Positions 40,350-49,939 of a stretch of DNA of 64,000 nucleotides are shown in pieces. The translations under genes and the position numbers were made by a program. Under the pieces are notes generated by a model. That model was given only the letters and a program-made list of their open reading frames with translations. It did not search any database and was not told the origin of the DNA. The stretch is from Sphingomonas sp. Ant H11 (GTDB lineage Bacteria > Pseudomonadota > Alphaproteobacteria > Sphingomonadales > Sphingomonadaceae): contig NZ_JSBN01000007.1 of assembly GCF_000797515.1 (NCBI RefSeq), positions 1 through 64,000 on the forward strand. Reading direction: 5' to 3'. The number at the start of each line of letters is the position of its first letter. Within the stretch, counting starts at the first letter, position 1.

Positions 40350-41380
40350 CCATCGCGACCGCGCCGGTCTCGGTGCGCATGACGCTGGCGGAGGTCCGTG
40401 CGCTCGCCCGGCGCGTGCTGCTTCAGGTCGGGCTGTCGGGCGATCACGCGCACGCTGTCGCGGAAACGATGGTGGCGGGTGAACGCGACGGCTGCACCTC
40501 GCACGGTCTGTACCGTCTGCTCGTCGCCGCCAAAAGCGTTCGTGCCGGGACAGTTGCGCCCGAGGCGATTCCGCTTCTGTCGGAGCCGGCCCGCGCGCTC
40601 GTGCGGGTCGATGGCGGCGGCGGCTTCGCCCAATTGGCCTTCGAAACGGGCCGCGCAATGCTTGTCGAAAAGGCGCAGCGTTACGGCATTGCCGCTCTGG
40701 CGCTCAATAATGTCGTGCATTTCGCCGCGCTCTGGCCCGAAATCGAATGGCTGGCAGAGAAAGGTCTCGTCGCGCTGGCCTGCACGCCGAGCCATGCCTG
40801 GGTCGCGCCTGCCGGCGGTACGCAGCCGGTGTTCGGCACCAATCCGATCGCCTTCGGCTGGCCCCGCCCCGGTCGGCTGCCGTTCGTCTTTGATCTGGCG
40901 ACCAGCGCGGTGGCGCGCGGCGAAATCGAGCTGCATCGTCGTGCCGGTAAGCCGGTGCCCGACGATTGGGGGTATGACGCCGCAGGCCAGGCGACGACCG
41001 ACGCCGAGGCCGTGCTCGCGGGGGCGATGCGCACCTTCGGCGGGCACAAGGGGTCGGCGCTGGCGGCGATGGTCGAGTTGATCGCCGGGCCGCTGATCGG
41101 CGACATGACCAGCGCGGAATCGCTCGCCGCCGACGGCGGCGCGGGCGGATCGCCGCTCGGGGGTGAGTTGATCGTGGCGATCGACCCGGCGGGTTTTCTC
41201 GGCGATCAGGTCGAGGCGCACCTTGCGCGGGCCGAAGGTATGTTTGCGGCGATCGAGGAGCAGGGCGCGCGCTTGCCCTCGCAACGCCGCTACGCAGCGC
41301 GCGCGCAGAGCATGGTGCACGGCGTCGATATTCCGGCGGCGTTGCTCGCCGACATCGATGCCCTGGTGGCAGGAGAATGA
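40346..41380 (+). CDS. Ldh_2-family NAD(P)H oxidoreductase, probable delta1-pyrroline-2-carboxylate reductase
   Basis: A 344-residue member of the malate/L-lactate/ureidoglycolate (Ldh_2) family, cytoplasmic, with no signal peptide. Signature motifs: the catalytic-site DGCTSHGLYRLL (Ser-His-Gly), FGTNPIAFGWPR, and FGGHKGSALAAMVEL. Members include delta1-piperideine/delta1-pyrroline-2-carboxylate reductases, which return imino acids from D-proline or 3-hydroxyproline breakdown to L-proline. This assignment rests on context, a hydroxyproline locus; malate or sugar-acid dehydrogenase activity cannot be excluded. It overlaps both neighbours by ATGA, so it is made together with GH127 and DUF885. 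Confidence 0.75.
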   Translation: MTIATAPVSVRMTLAEVRALARRVLLQVGLSGDHAHAVAETMVAGERDGCTSHGLYRLLVAAKSVRAGTVAPEAIPLLSEPARALVRVDGGGGFAQLAFETGRAMLVEKAQRYGIAALALNNVVHFAALWPEIEWLAEKGLVALACTPSHAWVAPAGGTQPVFGTNPIAFGWPRPGRLPFVFDLATSAVARGEIELHRRAGKPVPDDWGYDAAGQATTDAEAVLAGAMRTFGGHKGSALAAMVELIAGPLIGDMTSAESLAADGGAGGSPLGGELIVAIDPAGFLGDQVEAHLARAEGMFAAIEEQGARLPSQRRYAARAQSMVHGVDIPAALLADIDALVAGE

Positions 41381-43155
41381 AGATGCGGCATGGCTGGTTA
41401 CTCCTCGTGCTGCTTGGCACAGCGATGCCGATGGTGGCCGACGCGGCACCACGCAAGACGGCGGGCCGCGCCGTTTCCGCCGACGATCGGCTGAAGGCGA
41501 TCTATACCGCTGAATATGCCTGGCGGCAGAAGATGCAGGGACCCGATGAGAACAGCCCGCCCGAAACCCAGGCCCATTTGCCCGATGTGGGCCCGAAGGC
41601 TCAGGCGGCAAAACTCGCGCGCTGGACCGAGACCGAGCGCCTGCTCGCCGCGATCCCGTTCGCGCAGTTATCGACAAAGGCAAAGGTCGATTACGCGGTC
41701 TATAAGGGACAGATCGACGCGCTGCTCGCCGAACAGACCTATCGCGATTACGAAAAGCCGCTCAATTCCGACACCAGCTTCTGGGGCGACGTCGCTGAAG
41801 GAGCACGCCGCAGCTTTCACACCGAGGCCGACTACCGCGCCTATATCGCGACCCTGCGCGAGCTGCCGGGCTATTTCGACGCGCAGATCGCCAATATGCG
41901 CGCCGGTCTCAAACGCGGGTTCACGCCGCCCCAAGTGACGCTGCAGGGCCGCGACATCGGCGTGGCGCAAGTCGCCGAAGCCAAGACGCTGGCCGACAAC
42001 CCGCTCTATGCGCCCTTCGCGAGCTTCCCGGCGGCGATCCCGGCAGCGACCCAGGCCGCGCTGCGCAAAGACGGCGCGGCGGCGATCACAGAGGCAGCGG
42101 TGCCGGCGCACGCCAAGCTGCTCGCTTTCCTGCGAACAGACTATATTCCGGGTGCGCGCAAGACGCTGGCGGCATACGATCTGCCCGACGGCAAGGCCTA
42201 TTATCAGTCGAAGATCCGCGAGTTCGTCACGCTCGACATCAGCCCCGACGCGATTCACGCGATTGGGGTGTCCGAGGTCGCCAAGATCCACGCGCAGATG
42301 CTCGACGTGCTGCGCCAGGTGAAGTTCGATGGCGACCTGCCCGCCTTCCTGCATTACCTGCGCACCGATCCGCGCTTCTACCCCAAGACCGCGCAGGATC
42401 TGCTCAACCGCGCCGCCTGGATCGCCAAGACCTTCGACGGCAAGGCAAGCGACTGGTTCGGGCATTTGCCGCGCAGCCGTTTCGCGATCAAGCCGGTGCC
42501 AGCCGACCTCGCGCCCTTCTACACCGGCGGGCGCGGCGGCCCCGGGATCTATCTGGTCAACACCTGGAACCTGCCCTCGCGGCCTTATTACCAGATGGTC
42601 GCGCTCACGCTCCATGAATCGGCACCGGGCCACGCCATGCAGATGCCGCTTGCCGCCGAAAATACCGGGTTGCCGCAATTCCGTCGCGACGCCTATCTCT
42701 CGGCGTATGGCGAGGGCTGGGCGCTGTATTGCGAGCAGCTCGGCGACGATATGGGGATGTATGACGATCCCTATGATCGCTTCGGCATGCTCAGCTACCA
42801 GATGTGGCGCGCGGCGCGGTTGGTCGTCGATACGGGGATCCATACGCAAGGCTGGTCGCGCGAGCGTGCGCAGCAGTTCCTGCACGACAATACCGCACTG
42901 TCCGATCACGAAATCGAAACCGAGGTCGATCGCTACATCGCCTGGCCGGGGCAAGCGCTGAGCTATTACATGGGGGAGCTGGCGTTTCGCAAAGCGCGCG
43001 CACACGCCGAGCAGGCGCTCGGGCCCAAGTTCAATGTGCGCGCGTGGCACGACGCGATGCTTGAGCTGGGTTCGGTGCCGCTCCCGGTGCTCGATGCGCG
43101 GACCGATCAACTGATCAAGGATGGCGGCAAAGGCCCCTATCCCCAAACGGAATGA
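41377..43155 (+). CDS. DUF885 zinc metallopeptidase-like protein, exported
   Basis: A 592-residue protein with signal peptide MKMRHGWLLLVLLGTAMPMVADA. The DUF885 family is recognised by LTLHESAPGHAMQ (His-Glu-x3-Gly-His, zinc binding) followed by AYLSAYGEGWALYCEQLG, where a Glu supplies the third ligand, and by a C-terminal WPGQALSYYMGELAFRKAR. Predicted periplasmic peptidase; few members are characterised. It lies inside a glycosidase operon, overlapped on both sides by ATGA, which suggests cleavage of the peptide part of a glycoprotein. Confidence 0.85.
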   Translation: MKMRHGWLLLVLLGTAMPMVADAAPRKTAGRAVSADDRLKAIYTAEYAWRQKMQGPDENSPPETQAHLPDVGPKAQAAKLARWTETERLLAAIPFAQLSTKAKVDYAVYKGQIDALLAEQTYRDYEKPLNSDTSFWGDVAEGARRSFHTEADYRAYIATLRELPGYFDAQIANMRAGLKRGFTPPQVTLQGRDIGVAQVAEAKTLADNPLYAPFASFPAAIPAATQAALRKDGAAAITEAAVPAHAKLLAFLRTDYIPGARKTLAAYDLPDGKAYYQSKIREFVTLDISPDAIHAIGVSEVAKIHAQMLDVLRQVKFDGDLPAFLHYLRTDPRFYPKTAQDLLNRAAWIAKTFDGKASDWFGHLPRSRFAIKPVPADLAPFYTGGRGGPGIYLVNTWNLPSRPYYQMVALTLHESAPGHAMQMPLAAENTGLPQFRRDAYLSAYGEGWALYCEQLGDDMGMYDDPYDRFGMLSYQMWRAARLVVDTGIHTQGWSRERAQQFLHDNTALSDHEIETEVDRYIAWPGQALSYYMGELAFRKARAHAEQALGPKFNVRAWHDAMLELGSVPLPVLDARTDQLIKDGGKGPYPQTE

Positions 43156-44705
43156 CGATGCGACGCTCCATCCTCGCCCTCGCCTTGCTGACAACGACCC
43201 CGCTCGCGGCACAGGAGACGGTCCACAGCAACGGCAATCCGATCCTCGCGGACGGCCGCTATTATTCGACCGACCCTGCGCCGGTCGTGATCGGCGATAC
43301 CTTGTGGATCCTTGCGGGGCGCGACGAGGCTCCGCCGGGCGTCAATGATTTCATCATGAACGAGTGGCAGCTGCTTGCCACCAAAGACCCGGCCAAAGGC
43401 GACTGGACGCACTATCCGGCGATCGCGCGGCCCGAAAGCGTGTTCAAATGGGCCGAGCCCGGGCACGCTTATGCCGGCCAGATCGTGCCTGGGCCCGATG
43501 GCAAATTCTACATGTATGCGCCCGTGTCGGAGGCGAAGAGCGACGCCCCCGACCGCTTCGCGATTGGCGTCGCGGTGGCCGACACTCCGGTCGGCCCATG
43601 GCGCGATGCGCATCCATCGGGACCGATCCTCTCGCAGCGCGTGCCCGAGCGCACCACGATCCAGAATATCGATCCGACCGTGATGATCGACGATGATGGC
43701 ACGCCGTACATCTATTGGGGCACGTTCGGGCAGTTGCGCGGGATGGCGCTCGCCCGCGACATGATTACGCCGACCGGCCGCGAAATCCGGGTCGACGGGC
43801 TGAAGGGCTTCTTCGAAGCGCCGTGGCTGATGAAGCGCAAGGGCGTCTATTACATGCTCTACGCTGGCAATAACGCCGGGCCGACGAGCGACTGCACGCC
43901 AGCGGTGTATCATGCCTGCATCGCGTATGGCACCGCGAGCTCGCCGCTCGGGCCGTGGACCTATCGCGGCGTGATCCTGAAGCCGGTTTCCTCGACCACC
44001 TCGCATTCCGGGGCGGTCGAGTTCAAGGGCCAATGGTATCTTGCCTACCACACCGCCGACGCGGTCGGCGGCGGGCATTTCCGGCGCAGCGTGGCGCTCG
44101 ACCGAATCGAATGGGACGATAGCGTGACCCCGGCGCGAATTCGCCCGGTCGTGCCGACGCGGTCGCCCCAGCCAACGCCAGCACCGACGCGGAACGTCGC
44201 CGGTTCGGCCACGGCGTTCGCTTCGAACACCCCGGTGCCGGTGCAATATTGGATCAAGGCGCTCAACGACGGTATTCGGCGCGAGGCTCCGCTGCCGCCC
44301 GACATGTGGGGCACCTGGCGCGGTGCCGACAATCCGGCGCATCCGTGGATCGAATATCGCTGGGCCAAGCCGGTGACGCTCAATGGCTCGCGCATCTGGT
44401 TCTGGGCGGATCATCCGGCCGGGGCGGGCGAAGGCGTTGCGCCGCCTGCGCGCTGGCGGATCGACTATTGGGACGGACGCTGGAAACCGGTGCCGCAACC
44501 GAGCGGTTATGGCGTCGCGGTCGATGCGGCGCAGGAGACGCGCTTTGCCACAATCACCACGCGCTGCCTGCGCGCGACGTTCGACGCTTCGCAGGCGGGC
44601 GGTGCCACCGCCGGAGTTGCGGTAACCGAATGGGAGGTGATCGCGCCTACGCAGCAACGGCCGACCGCCGCACCTGTCGCCGCGTCGGAGCCTTGCGGCT
44701 CATGA
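43152..44705 (+). CDS. Glycoside hydrolase family 43 with C-terminal carbohydrate-binding-like domain
   Basis: A 517-residue exported enzyme (signal MTMRRSILALALLTTTPLAA). The five-bladed propeller motifs of GH43 are seen: Asp41 in STDPAPVV (base), Asp174 in IQNIDPTVMIDDDGTPYIYW (pKa modulator) and Glu222 in GFFEAPWL (acid). A galactose-binding-like beta sandwich follows from about residue 380 (HPWIEYRWAKPVTLNGSRIW). GH43 enzymes are mostly alpha-L-arabinofuranosidases or beta-xylosidases. Beside GH127, removal of the terminal alpha-arabinose of hydroxyproline-linked arabinans would fit, but the subfamily cannot be fixed by eye. Coupled by ATGA to both neighbours. Confidence 0.87.
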   Translation: MTMRRSILALALLTTTPLAAQETVHSNGNPILADGRYYSTDPAPVVIGDTLWILAGRDEAPPGVNDFIMNEWQLLATKDPAKGDWTHYPAIARPESVFKWAEPGHAYAGQIVPGPDGKFYMYAPVSEAKSDAPDRFAIGVAVADTPVGPWRDAHPSGPILSQRVPERTTIQNIDPTVMIDDDGTPYIYWGTFGQLRGMALARDMITPTGREIRVDGLKGFFEAPWLMKRKGVYYMLYAGNNAGPTSDCTPAVYHACIAYGTASSPLGPWTYRGVILKPVSSTTSHSGAVEFKGQWYLAYHTADAVGGGHFRRSVALDRIEWDDSVTPARIRPVVPTRSPQPTPAPTRNVAGSATAFASNTPVPVQYWIKALNDGIRREAPLPPDMWGTWRGADNPAHPWIEYRWAKPVTLNGSRIWFWADHPAGAGEGVAPPARWRIDYWDGRWKPVPQPSGYGVAVDAAQETRFATITTRCLRATFDASQAGGATAGVAVTEWEVIAPTQQRPTAAPVAASEPCGS

Positions 44706-47409
44706 CAGCGCTTAGCCGTCGCGCTTTGCTCTGTTCGGCGGTCGCGGTGGGCGCGCTCCGCCTAGCTCCGGCGGCGTGGGCGATGGAGACACCGCAACGG
44801 CGGGTGGCGCGCACCCTTCAGGCGCGCGCGTCGCGCTTCGTCGTCGGGACCGACGCGACCGGTATAACCAGCCTGTCCGTCCGCGATGATCCATTCCCGA
44901 CCGATTATGTCTATCCTGGCGTAGCGCTCGGCACCGCGCGCATCGTGTGGCGGCACGGCGTAGGGGACTGGGAGCGCTTTGACAGCGCCCGCGCGTGGCA
45001 GTACGCACGGTGGAGACCGATGCTGGCAGGAAGGCCAGCTACGCGATCGCCGACACGCTCGAACTGCAGCTCGAACAGGGGCTCGAAGGAGCGGATCTGG
45101 TGTGGCGCATCACGCTGCACAATGTGTCGGCCGTCCCGGTCGAGATCGGCGATCTGATGCTGCCGTTGCCGATGAACAACATCGCCGGCGCGGCAAAGGA
45201 CGACGGCAACGCCGTGCTGAAGCACAGCTTCGTCTCGGGTCACGGCTCGCATCTGTTCTGGATGCGGCGCAACAGCGTGGGGCCGTACCTCCTGTTGATG
45301 CCCGAGCGCGATACCCAGCTTGAATATTGGGATATGGCCGCCGCCGAGAACCATGACGACGGCTATTGCGTCTACATCCATGCCGCCGCCGCGGCGGCCG
45401 AAAGTGCGGCCAAGGGGACACGCTGGCGTATTCCGGTCACGAATCTGATGCTCGCGCCGGGCGAGCGGCGCAGCTACGCGCTGCGCTTCAGCCTGGTCGC
45501 GGACTATGCCGCCGCGCGAGACGCGATCGCCGCTGCGGGCGGGATCGATGTTGAAGTCGTGCCCGGCATGACCGTCCCGAGCGATTTGTTCGTGACGCTG
45601 GCATTGCGTTCGTCCGACCCGATCCACGGGATCGATGCCGAGCATCCCGCTGCAACGCAGATCGAGCCCCTCGGAGAACGGGCGGGGCGGCAGCTATACC
45701 GCGTACGCTTTGGCCGTCTCGGCGAGAATCGCCTGACGATCCGCCACGGTGACGCGCGCCTCACGCATCTCGAATTTTTCGCGACCGAGCCGCTCGAGAC
45801 ACTGATCGCCAAGCGCGGTGCCTTCATCGCCGCGCACCAGCACCGCGATCCGACGAAATGGTATCGGGGTTTGCTCGGCGAGTGGAACATGCAGAGCCAG
45901 ACGCTGCTCGGGCCCGACACTTATGATCAGATCAAGGGCTGGCGTATCTACGAAGTGACCTGCGACGATCCGGGGCTCAGCAAACCCGCTTTCCTCGCTG
46001 CCAAGAATGCCGAGCACCCGGTCCAGGCCGAAGTCACCGCGCTCGACGACTATATCGAGCACTTCGTATGGGGCGGGCTGCAGCGCAGCACCGCCGAGAC
46101 CTATCCCTATGCGATCTATGGCATCCCCGACTGGAAACAGAATCGCGACAGTGCCGATGCTGGCACCAAGGGGAAGCTGCACATCTGGCGGGTCTACGAT
46201 TACCCGCATATCATCCTGCTTTACCTTTCGCTGTATCGCATCGCGACCGACCACCCCGGCGTCGCGACGCGGCTGGACGCGAAGGCCTATCTCGAGCGCG
46301 CGTTCGGCACGGCGCGGGCGATGTTCACCATCCCGAAAGCGCTGGCGAACTGGTCGGCCTATGAGACGGGCTTCTACAATGAATGCGTCCTCCCGGAGCT
46401 GATCGTCGCGCTGGACGCTGCCGGTCGATCCGCGCAGGCGCAGGAATTGCGCGAGTTCTGGGAAACGAAGGTGCGCTTCTTCGTCACCGGCGAGCCGGAT
46501 CTGTTCGGCTCCGAATATGCCTTCGATTCGACGGGATTCGAATCGACCCAGGCGATCGTGCGGTACGCGCTCGACCATCCGGTCGCGGGCGTTTCGCGCG
46601 ACGCGGTCAAGGCGTTCAGCGCTCGGCAAATGGCGGCCAATCTGTTTTGCCGTGGCTGGCTCGAACCGGCTTATTATCTGCTCGGCAGCGATTATCGCGG
46701 GTCGGGTGGCAATGCCTATACGCTCAGCTACATGGCGCAGATGGGCGGCTGGGCGGTGCTCGACCACGCGCTTCGCGATCCCGTGGATCCGCATACTCTG
46801 CTTCGGCTTGGCTATGCGTCGTTTCTCAGCAGTTGGGCCCTGCTCAACAGCGGGACTGCGGAAACCGATTACGGCTATTGGTATCCGGGCAAGGCCAATG
46901 ACGGTGCGGCAGCAGGCGGATTTGAGCCGGCCCCTAACGGGCTGACCTGGCTCGATCAGCCGCATCACCGCGGCGCATGGTATTATGCCTGCGAAATCGA
47001 TCTGGGCTTTTGCGGTGCGCTACGCAGCGCGGCGACGATCGTCGCGGATGATCCGATCTTCGGGCGGATCGTTTTTGGCGGCACACTGCGCGAGGGCGAC
47101 CACACGATCGCGGTCGTGCCGCGCGATGGCGTGCGGCGACGGTTCCACGCGCGCTGGGCCGGCGGGACGGTCGATCTCACCTTGCACGCCGGGCGCTTTG
47201 CCGCCGATCGTGAGATCACGCTTTCGCATGACGGGCGCAGCGTCGGATTTCTTGTCGAACACGGCGCGGCATCGGTCACGCTCGATCTCGGCGCAGGACG
47301 GTGGCGGGTCGCGATCGAGGGGGCGATCGTCACGGAGGCTGGCGGCACCATCCCGCTTGCCTTGCGCGGTCCTTCGCCCGTTGCGGTTACGCTGACCCGT
47401 CTGGCCTGA
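44702..47409 (+). CDS. DUF5695-like exported protein, candidate glycosidase (one frameshift)
   Basis: About 900 residues, paralogous to the protein at 32678. Tat-like signal SRRALLCSAVAVGALRLA, then SLSVRDDPFPTDYVYPG. The frame breaks near 45000, where AVRTVETDAGRKASYA resumes. The beta-rich N-terminal half contains LMLPLPMNNIAG and LAPGERRSYALRFSL. The helical half contains WGGLQRSTAETYPYAIYG, KLHIWRVYDYPHIILLYL, SEYAFDSTGFESTQAIV and GYWYPGKANDG, and a beta C-terminal domain closes the protein. The acidic/aromatic motifs resemble an (alpha/alpha)6 glycosidase, but catalytic residues are not known to me. Last gene of the GH127 operon. Confidence 0.68.
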
Positions 47410-47444
47410 ACCCATGCGCCATTCGGGCTATCCCATCGGCGCGT

Positions 47445-48626
47445 TCAATCGACGAAGGGACGGTCGAGCGATGGTTGGGGTTGGGTGAACCACTGCGCGC
47501 CGGTCGCGGTCACATGGAAATGATCCTCGAGCCGAATGCCGAAGCGATCGGGCACGACGATCATCGGCTCGTTCGAAAAACACATGCCCGGTGCCAGCGG
47601 GGTACGGTCGCCGCGGACCAGATAGGCGGGCTCATGAATCGACAGGCCGATGCCGTGCCCGGTGCGGTGCGGGAGGCCGGGCAAGCGATAGTCGGGCCCG
47701 AGCCCCGCGCGTTCCAGCACCGCGCGTGCTGCGGCGTCGATCGCTTCGCACGGCACGCCGGGCTCGACCGCGGCGAAGGCAGCGGCCTGTGCTTCCTGCT
47801 CCAGCGACCAGAGTGCGCGTACATCGTCTTCGACCTGCCCGAAGGCGTAGGTTCGGGTGATGTCGCTGTGATAGCCATCGACTGTGCAGCCGGTGTCGAT
47901 CAAGACGAGACTGTCGTCTTCGAGTTGCTGATCGCCAGGCAGACCGTGCGGGAACGCGGTCGCACGCCCGAACTGGACGGCGCAGAAGGTCGAGCCTGCC
48001 GCGCCAAGCGCGCGGTGTGCGGCGTCGATGAAGCGGATCACCTCGCTTGCTGCGATGCCGGGCCTGAGGATGCGCGCGGCGCGCCGCTGGACTTCGAGCG
48101 TCATCGCTTTGGCTTGCTGCATCAGCGCGAGTTCGGCGGCGGACTTGATCATGCGACAGCCGTCGATCGCGGCGGCACCGTCGATCAGCGTTAGACCATG
48201 CTGGCGCAGACGCTCGCCATAATGGAACGGCAACAGCGGATCGACCGCAAGCGTCGTACCGCGCGGCAGCGCGTCTGCGACTAGCGCGCTAGGGTCTTCG
48301 TCTTCCTCCCACAGCAAAGGCTCGGCAGCGACGGCCAGGCCCGCTTCGAGCGAGCCCAGTTCGAACGCCGGACAGATCAATCGCGGTGTACCGGTCAGCG
48401 GTAAGAGCAATGCGACCAGCCGCTCGGTCGGGGACCATGGCAGGCCCGTGAAATAGCGCAGGCTCGCCCCGGCATTGACCAGCAACGCGGTCGCGCCGGA
48501 GGCTTCGGTCAGGGCGCGGGCGCGGTCGAGCCGGTCGCGTCGCTCCGCCGGTGCGATCGGCGTGGCGGGTATCTGCCATCGACCGAGGTTCGCCAGTTGT
48601 TCGTCCGCCGTGGATCCGCCGATCAT
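47445..48626 (-). CDS. pepP/pepQ-like: M24 metallopeptidase, Xaa-Pro dipeptidase/aminopeptidase
   Basis: A 393-residue cytoplasmic 'pita-bread' peptidase. Metal ligands are visible in order: Asp in VLIDTGC, Asp in YHSDITRTYAFG, His in RTGHGIGLSIHE, Glu in FSNEPMIVV and Glu in IRLEDHF. It cleaves the bond before proline in short peptides, and so would free hydroxyproline or proline inside the cell. The start ATG overlaps the stop of the upstream dehydrogenase (ATGA); both are transcribed away from the operator at 49896. It converges with the DUF5695-like gene, with only 35 bases between. Confidence 0.9.
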   Translation of the reverse strand: MIGGSTADEQLANLGRWQIPATPIAPAERRDRLDRARALTEASGATALLVNAGASLRYFTGLPWSPTERLVALLLPLTGTPRLICPAFELGSLEAGLAVAAEPLLWEEDEDPSALVADALPRGTTLAVDPLLPFHYGERLRQHGLTLIDGAAAIDGCRMIKSAAELALMQQAKAMTLEVQRRAARILRPGIAASEVIRFIDAAHRALGAAGSTFCAVQFGRATAFPHGLPGDQQLEDDSLVLIDTGCTVDGYHSDITRTYAFGQVEDDVRALWSLEQEAQAAAFAAVEPGVPCEAIDAAARAVLERAGLGPDYRLPGLPHRTGHGIGLSIHEPAYLVRGDRTPLAPGMCFSNEPMIVVPDRFGIRLEDHFHVTATGAQWFTQPQPSLDRPFVD

Positions 48627-49858
48627 CGTCTGCCTCCCTTGCCGCCAAACCGTTCGAGGTCGAACGGGGCCATGTCGATAGGATCCGGGTGCCCGGTGAT
48701 CATCCCGGCGACGATTTCCGCCGTCACCGGGGCAAGCGTGAGCCCGAGATGCTGGTGCCCGAACGCGTAGAAAAGATTGTCGGCGCGGCGCGACCGGCCG
48801 ATCGCCGGGAGATAATCGGGCAGGGTCGGACGGCTGCCCATCCAGCGCGTGAAGGGTCCGCCAATGGCAAGGCCGAGGTCGCCAACATGCTGTTCGAGCC
48901 GCTCCCATTTGCGCGGGTCGGGCGGGCCGTCGACAGTGCCGAGCTCGACAAAGCTTGCCGCCTGCACTTGCTCGCCAAAGCGCGTGACGATCATCGAGCG
49001 ATCCTCGAACACGACCGGCGGGAGGTCCTGTGGCCAGCCGGCAGCGGTTCCGCGAATGTGATAGCCGCGCTCGGCGATGATCGGCGCGCGATGCCCGATC
49101 GCCGCGACGAGCGGTGCCGAGCGCACGCCTGCGGTAACGAGCACGCAGTCGGCGTCCAGGCCGGGGATCGTCGCGTGTCCGCCCTCGCGCACCAACGTCG
49201 CCTCCTGCTCGACGATCGTGCCACCCGCCGCGCAAAACGCTTCGCTCAGCATGGCGGCGAGCCTGGCGAGATCGGTGATCTGGCCGGTACCGCAGAACTG
49301 GATGGCACCGGCAAGCGACGCCGTCGTCGCGCTTTCGAACGCCGCGATTTGCGCAGGTGTTGCCGCGGCAAAGCGCGCGGTGCCGGTATCCGCTTGCGCC
49401 CACGCCGCGCGTCCTGAAGCTGCGGTCGCGGCGCTTTCCCAAACGACCAGGTGACCGGCTTCGCGCAGCAGATCGGGTGCCTCGATCGCCGTCACCAGGC
49501 GTCGCCAGGCGGGCAGGGCGTCCGCGAGCAATCCCGCGAGCGCACGTTTGCCCGCGGCGAAGCGTGTCGGTCGGGCGGCGGCGACCATGCGCAAAGCGAA
49601 CGGGAGCCACTCCCCGATCGCGGCGAGCGGCAGATCGAGTGCTCCACCGCGTGCGAACAGACGGTCCCCCGCCGAGCGCAACGTCGCGATCGAGGCAAGC
49701 GGGGCAGTTTGCTCGGTTGCGATATGCCCGGCATTGCCCCAGGATGCGGCATCACGGCGTGTCGAGCGTTCGACCACAACCACTGCATGCCCCGCCCGCG
49801 CGAGCCGTAGCGCGCAGCTGAGGCCGACCACGCCGCCGCCGATCACCGCGATTTTCAC
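48623..49858 (-). CDS. FAD-dependent D-amino-acid dehydrogenase, probable D-hydroxyproline dehydrogenase
   Basis: A 411-residue DadA-family oxidoreductase. The FAD fold is at the N-terminus (KIAVIGGGVVGLSCALRLAR) and the substrate-site tail reads FTRWMGSRPTLPDYLPAIG and GHQHLGLTLAP. Start: GTG at 49858 with AGGAGAAAG just before it; upstream ATGs lack such a site. In hydroxyproline degraders this family turns cis-4-hydroxy-D-proline into delta1-pyrroline-4-hydroxy-2-carboxylate. Here it is divergent from the deaminase and epimerase genes that act after and before it, and followed by a prolidase. D-proline is a possible second substrate. Confidence 0.85.
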   Translation of the reverse strand: MKIAVIGGGVVGLSCALRLARAGHAVVVVERSTRRDAASWGNAGHIATEQTAPLASIATLRSAGDRLFARGGALDLPLAAIGEWLPFALRMVAAARPTRFAAGKRALAGLLADALPAWRRLVTAIEAPDLLREAGHLVVWESAATAASGRAAWAQADTGTARFAAATPAQIAAFESATTASLAGAIQFCGTGQITDLARLAAMLSEAFCAAGGTIVEQEATLVREGGHATIPGLDADCVLVTAGVRSAPLVAAIGHRAPIIAERGYHIRGTAAGWPQDLPPVVFEDRSMIVTRFGEQVQAASFVELGTVDGPPDPRKWERLEQHVGDLGLAIGGPFTRWMGSRPTLPDYLPAIGRSRRADNLFYAFGHQHLGLTLAPVTAEIVAGMITGHPDPIDMAPFDLERFGGKGGRR

Positions 49859-49895
49859 TTTTGACTTTCTCCTGTTGCCCTGCAGCATTTCACTT

Positions 49896-49908
49896 CGTAT
49901 ACCGTATT
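49896..49908. promoter_or_regulatory. Operator-like motif (CGTATACCGTATT)
   Basis: Identical over 13 bases to the motif at 37953. It lies 38 bases from the dehydrogenase start and 31 from the deaminase start, so a single bound regulator could control both divergent operons of hydroxyproline breakdown. Confidence 0.68.
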
Positions 49909-49939
49909 CCAGATCAAACAAAAGGACGGATCACGGAAA

